From: Kuschelorhynchus macadamiae
Lineage: Eukaryota > Arthropoda > Insecta > Coleoptera > Curculionidae
Length of the DNA stretch: 64,000 nucleotides
NCBI GenBank assembly: GCA_030620095.1
Contig: JAUTXW010000108.1
Span: 1,364,001-1,428,000, forward strand
Reading direction: 5' to 3'
In this document: positions 58,491 through 64,000 of the stretch, one piece after another
Position numbering within the stretch: the stretch's first letter is position 1
How the letters are laid out: every line of letters starts with the position of its first letter
Translations under genes and position numbers: made by a program
The notes under the pieces: generated by a model
What the model saw: only the letters and a program-made list of their open reading frames with translations
Told to the model about the DNA's origin: nothing
Databases searched by the model: none

Positions 58491-60859
58491 TATCTATTAA
58501 TAATCTATTAATATATGACAAAAAAATCAAAAATTCTAGAAATCAGCCTCTTTTAAAAGTTTTAAAAGTTTTTAAAAGTTTTTTTTGGAGTTTAAACTAG
58601 AAAGGGTGTTTCTTTTGCAGAATTTGACAGAATTTTGTTCAACATGATATACAAAACACAATCTTAAAATTGTGTTATATGAAATATTTAAATTAATACT
58701 TTAAGTGTTTAATAATTAACTTGTCCTCAATTTCAGAAATTTAAAAATCTCGAACAGAATCTATCATTTTGAGGTAGGTGAAAACACAATACGAACCTAA
58801 ATTATATTGATAGAGAAAATATTTATTTTCAAAAATAGATGCAATTTTCCTTAAGCTAACCATTGCTGATTTTTAAGAATTTTTCCATTATTTCTTCCTT
58901 TTTTACGCAAATATTTTCTGGCAAAACGTACAAGTCGTGCACATTTTTTATTTATTCATGTTAATTAAATTTTAAAAAAGTTAGAACAAAATATAAATTT
59001 TCTATTTATAAGAGTTTCTATATAATTATCGAGTATGCCATGGTTTCCTAGTTTTTTTCTAAACCCTTTTGCGTTATGTTAGTTTGTTATAACGATTTTT
59101 TGTAAAAAAAAACGAAACAAACCTAATAATGAACATAATTTCTGTAGTTTTATTGTTACTTCTACCGCTTTTCGTACGGAATTTGCCGAAATATTTGTAA
59201 AAAGAAGGGAGTAATTCTAGAATATCATAGATTTTGATGATTAATAACTCAAGAACGAAACCTCACCGAGAAAATCTGACTTCAAATTCGTGATCAACGC
59301 CCCATAGTCTACCAATATATCACAAATTATTAGAGTGGTTACCTTAATCGAAATTTTACCACAATACATTTTAGTTGTAAAACTCCAAAACATTTTTCCT
59401 TGTCCTTAAAGATCAAATTCTTAAAAAAAGACTCTGGGTATTTCAGATTTTTCGATTTTTTCAAATTTTAAACGTAAGGTTTTGTCTTATAGTATAAATT
59501 AAAAAAAATAAAAATTGCGGATGAAACACTTTTGACCCAGAAAAAAAAATAAAAACTGGCCAAATTCCCTAGAATTTTCTAAATACTGCAATGCAAAAAT
59601 TCCATAATATGACATTAGAAATAAAAGTACTTACGGTATATTTAAAAGGCCTTCGGCACCTAATCTGGTGTAAACCCGGTAGCGATTTACGGAGTACACC
59701 AACGTTCTGTTTTGCTGCTCCGCTGGCAGCAGCGGCTGGACAGTACGCGTTTTTATGTTATCGCTTTAACGATGATGCATTTGGCACCTAACCTGGTGCT
59801 AACCCTTTACTGTTTCACCTTGTGCTATTGATGACAGTGTTTCAACTATACAACAAAACCTTTGAATAAATATACAGTTCATTTATTAAAGGAACAAAAT
59901 ATTAACAATCCTAATAAACCGGAATAAATTTTACGTTAACAAAATGGAATTGTACTTGGCAACATTGTTTCTTGAACACGAGGAAATGGCGAAAATTCCC
60001 ATTTTTTAGTTGGATAACGTCAAATTATTTTGTATATTTTGTTGATACATTTTTAACACTAATTCTTTAAAAACTTAAGGTAGGAAACAGTATATAATAT
60101 AATAATATATTCTAATTTGCTATTATGCATGCAATTTTAACATACTTAAAGTAACACTAGATGTTTATAACCGAGTAGTACCTTACAAAGTTTTAATTAT
60201 TTGTTTTGCAAAAAAGTAGTTCATCCGCAACTTTTTTTACTGAAATGTATTTATTTCGAGGTAAGCTCTACAGCAATTCAAAAGAAAGCTCGGAAAATAA
60301 AAATACCTATAAAATACAAGAGCCAGCCGATATTTGAATGATTTAAAAAAGAACCAAACATTTCGAATCATATCCTTTGTAAACTAAAATATTCAGGCAT
60401 ACGAATTAACTAAGACTCTGTGTAATAGTGCTATAAAATAACTTACTTAATTCCTATTATTTTATATATAGGTTTGTGTGTTAGCACCATATCGCGCAAC
60501 AAAAATAGAACAGAAGACTAAAAACAGACTAAAAAAAAAACAGTTTTTAAAATAGGCATATGTCAGGGTACTGGACATTGACTTAATGTCATAGATAAAA
60601 TATATGTATTTAATGTCAATGTTTATGTTATTTTTTGATAAAGGTTAAGTTTTTTAGTGGGCTAAATCACAGTATACAAATCTCGGAGTACTAAAGTAAG
60701 AAAACTTGCCCTTACCGTTACCGTTTTCAATACCCCATACTGTTCCCTTATCTTGAACACGCTGCACAGTATACAAGGGGGGCTGTTGGTGCAGAACTGT
60801 AAATCGCTAGATTACTGATAAAGTAGAAATTAGTATTTAAGTTTAATAAACCCTTAAAT
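58491..60859. other. No recognisable feature
   Basis: AT-rich sequence. A GC-richer patch at 59640-59800 has inverted words (GCTGCTCCGCTGGCAGCAGC) and a repeated GGCACCTAA..TGGTG phrase, perhaps a small repeat. No gene. Confidence 0.4.
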
Positions 60860-61988
60860 CATATATGGGCAACCCCCCGCCCCCTGGCCGGATCTGCCCC
60901 TTTACCAGCTGCAATCCGGCCCGCGCGAGATTCAGAAATTTCAAATAACGCGCAAAAAATAATGATTTAACTCACATAGTTTATTTGTAAGTACTGTTAA
61001 ACAACTGAAAACTGTATTCTTCAAATCACAAAGACTAAAATCGATAAATGGTTTTATTAAGCGTAAGCAGTGAAACGTCGCAGATCGAGTCAGAAATGGT
61101 CGTTACAAATAGACAAACAGATAAACATTCTGGAAGCCACCCGATGAACTTTAAGCGCTCCGAGCGATACGTTATGAATAACAGTCGGCTCTGAGGGCTT
61201 GCATCACATATTCGCGTACGATCGAGACTCTCGATTTGAGAGTATTCTAGTTGCTTATTGCGGGTAATATATAAACCGCTCAGCGCGCGTGTCAACTCGT
61301 TACTTCTTAACAACTGATAAAAAAGACGCGGGAAATATTCAAGCAAATTCAGCTCAGAAATGGAGGAAACACAAATGAGTAGTAAAAATTGTTTTCATTT
61401 TTTGATATCATCCAGTCACGAAAACGTTGAATATCGTCGCTATGCTGAAGAACCGAAACTACTGTGACAGCAATTCACTGATCAGTTTTCCGATTTTAAG
61501 AATATGGATAGCACTTTCAATTTTTTTGCAAATCCTTGTAAGTGTAATGTGAACTTCTAGAAGATTCATATTTGAAGTCGAAATTTGATGATGTGGAACT
61601 AAGCGAATTTTACACATTTATTCGTAAACACGTATAAATTTGAGCAGCTTTTTTCAACCACGAAAATTAATAAAAATAAGCATCGTACTCGGCTGACAGA
61701 TGTTAATTTAGAAAACACTTGCGCCTATGTAATAGTGATATTGACCCCAATATTAATCATGTTGTTTCTCAGCTTCAAACTCAAGTCTCTCATTAGTTTT
61801 CACTTGATTTTTCTATCTGTTTTTGTTAATTTGTTTTTTTATATGTTTGATTATGTTATTATAATTAATAAATCAAAAAATTAGTAAATTTGTATCGCTT
61901 TTTTATTCACTACTACCTACTTATTTCTTACCTACGACCTGATTAAGTCGAATTACGACCTCAGCTAAGCAAAGATTGCCCATAACTG
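60860..61988 (+). mobile_element. hAT element 3, degenerate
   Basis: Ends resemble hAT termini of the type that read TATGGGCAA near the edge: left CATATATGGGCAACC, right (inverted) CAGTTATGGGCAATC. A GGCCCGCGCGAG block follows the left end, as in this hAT group. The interior carries a transposase remnant. A clear 8-bp TSD was not found. Confidence 0.65.
61361..61790 (+). pseudogene. hAT transposase C-terminal remnant
   Basis: MEETQMSSKNCFHFLI at 61361, then QFTDQFSDFKNMDSTFNFFANP near 61470-61540. After a deleted or shifted stretch, FEQLFSTTKINKNKHRTRLTD appears at about 61640-61705, the C-terminal dimerisation signature of hAT transposases. Catalytic residues upstream are missing. Diverged from hAT copies 1 and 2, so a different family. 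Confidence 0.72.
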
Positions 61989-64000
61989 GTTTAGAATATT
62001 CTAGAGCCTTTCTCATGTTTGTGCCGACAACATTTAGTGGGTTACAGCATTAAAATCTACACAAAATTTTTATACCAAAATTGGCTTATGATTAAAATAG
62101 TGTTTATATAATCTTAATTTAAGCACCCTGTAACTATATTGTAGATTAAAAATTATTTTCTCTATTTATGATTTTTTATTTATATATTGGAACTATTTAA
62201 GCCAACGTTAAGAATTTCACCTGTTTATTGCAGGGTTAGAGAAGAAAGCACTGACATCAATTATACCTCCAACGGCACTTGCCTATACATAAAATGTATA
62301 ATTCATGTTTACGTAAACGGCTATTTTTAATTAAAATTAAAGCAGTATTAATAGGACTTAAAAAAATTATGCATCCGATTTTATTTCTGCTTGACTTAGT
62401 TAGAGGACGAAATAAAAATAACCCGTATTCTAAATTCTCGACAAACTGTTAATTTTGCTTATTTTTAGATCATTCTCATTTTAATATAATGCACGATGAC
62501 AACTTTAGAGATTACTAAATTTTATATTTAACACGTTTTCCGCAGATATACGCGCACGAAAAGTAGGTCTCTTGAGATTTATAGCACTATTTTTTAAATA
62601 TTATTTAGAATCACTTAGAGATAGTTTAATATTCCGTCTTGTTGAAAATGACGAACTGTATTTCAGAGTGCTTGATAAGCTTATAGTAGGACTCATGTAG
62701 TTAAAATAATCAAAACTAAGTGTCATTTATGTAACAAATTATGTCGATCGGGTAAAAAATTACACGAGTGTATTTAGATCCGTCAAAGGCCTTCGGTATA
62801 ATCAATTTGCCTATTCAAATAATAGATACTCCAGGTGTGCCGCATCTTCTATAAAATAATTCTTAGCCAATAGGATGATAATAATCAGCCGTATTAAAAA
62901 AGCTGTTGTCAACAAACCTTGAAAAGAGTTTACCTTCTGGAGTCACTTGTTCATAAGGTGATGATTTTGCCAAGACTCCCTCAAAAATTGTTACAATCTA
63001 TCTCAATGCAACTTTGAAATGGAACGTCCATATATATCGTTAGGCTTCTAAAGTAAATATTATGTCACCTTATTCGTAGTAATAGGGAGGAACTGTTCCT
63101 TGAGGACGCTTCAATTTTTTTTAATTTTCCTAGTATTTAATCAGCGATATATTATATTTAAACGGCCTTCAAAAAGTTGCTTAAAGATCTTCGGATGCCA
63201 AAAGCGTATTATTCGCTATATATTTATGCTGTTATTAAATTAGGATGCTCATTATTCGGTCTCAAACTATTGAAACTGTTAAAATGTTGTTTGTTCCCAT
63301 ATTAGTATTTAACTGTAATTCAGATCCACGTATGTTTAAGGGGGAACTGCACGCAGTATTACGGATCAGTTGTAAGCCTTCCGCCGCTGCAATATTATGT
63401 TAAAACTATGTGAGATATATATTAGCTTCAGTGTGATTTTAATAGGGAAATATGTATAGTTGGGTGCTAAATGCGAATTTTTATGAAAAATTAGAATTTA
63501 GAATGACAAAATTAGTGGCAAAGTTGTCCATTTTCGATTATTTTTTGACGCAGATACCGACCTATATATTTTTTTTTCACAAAATGGCTGTTTACCGCCT
63601 TATATTGATCCTTTGTCTATATAACTGCAAAATTTGAGATGTTAAATCGCACTCATGTCTTTGTATTTCTGCAGCGCGTGAACCCTGTTGAGCCGGTTTT
63701 CATCCAAAATGTATTTTAAGTTGCCTATAGACAGCATAATTTTTCAAGTTCTGACGTGAAGGAAACGTCTTGAATTGAGTTGTTATGATACACTGAAAAA
63801 ACTGTGACCAAAAATATATAAATATATTTAAAAGTAATGTACAAGTGAGTTAGTAAAATAAAAGGAAATTTCTGTTTATTAAAAGTAAAAATGTGGAGAA
63901 ATATAAAAATGTTGCCAAATGTAAAACAGGTGGAATGTTATGATAAAAAAATATATTTACATTACGTCTTTTAAATTATGGAAATAAATATAATTCCACT
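61989..64000. other. No recognisable feature
   Basis: AT-rich sequence with only short frames lacking any recognisable domain. Confidence 0.45.

Noticed and set aside
61035..61346. 103-residue minus-strand frame
   Set aside because: Lies antisense within the degenerate hAT element and has no recognisable domain.

Overview
The window looks like intergenic or intronic chromosome from an arthropod, most likely an insect with a large, repeat-rich genome. The evidence is AT-rich DNA, short TTAGG (arthropod telomere-type) runs, Penelope-like elements, an LTR element with an insect errantivirus-type env, Crypton-like tyrosine recombinases and several typical insect Tc1/mariner/IS630 and hAT families. 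I found no ribosomal RNA, tRNA, CRISPR or bacterial operon. Nearly every protein-like stretch is a decayed transposable element (TE). The one possible host-gene piece is a terminal exon at about 53.92-54.14 kb (minus strand).

Layout. 0-2.7 kb: repeat A and an IS630/mariner-like transposase remnant. 2.75-4.74 kb: a Tc1 element between two long direct repeats. 4.9-6.3 kb: a dispersed AT-rich repeat. 6.6-8.86 kb: an RNase H LINE interrupted by a hAT element with a clear 8-bp target-site duplication (TSD). 9.7-18.0 kb: a Penelope cluster. One Penelope has reverse transcriptase (RT) at 10.4-11.76 kb, GIY-YIG at 14.29-14.96 kb and a hammerhead ribozyme at 15.07 kb, and it is split by a LINE. 19.4-20.9 kb: an array of two palindromes and three (TA)n tracts, with a second hammerhead. 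22.3-26.1 kb: repeats and a 5'-truncated LINE with TSD.

26.16-34.54 kb is a long minus-strand LINE interrupted by a Ty3/gypsy element (27016-32427, TSD GAACC). 36.24-40.64 kb is a Crypton-like recombinase gene interrupted by an LTR element (36286-40250, TSD GCGT) that carries only an env-like gene and no gag-pol. 40.9-44.7 kb holds three more Crypton-like fragments. 45.09-48.08 kb is a DDE transposon with 30-bp terminal inverted repeats (TIRs) and an internal fold-back. 48.36-52.45 kb is an IS630-like transposase split by an insertion that itself contains a hAT (48791-51206). 54.4-58.23 kb has two consecutive long inverted-repeat elements. 60.86-61.99 kb is a third hAT remnant. The rest is AT-rich DNA without recognisable genes.

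The genes do not form a pathway. The region is a nested record of insertions, and four host/insert junctions carry exact TSDs. The most unusual points are three hammerhead-ribozyme-like folds (15.07 kb +, 20.62 kb -, 53.11 kb -), the env-only LTR element, and the palindrome/(TA)n architecture tied to Penelope ends.
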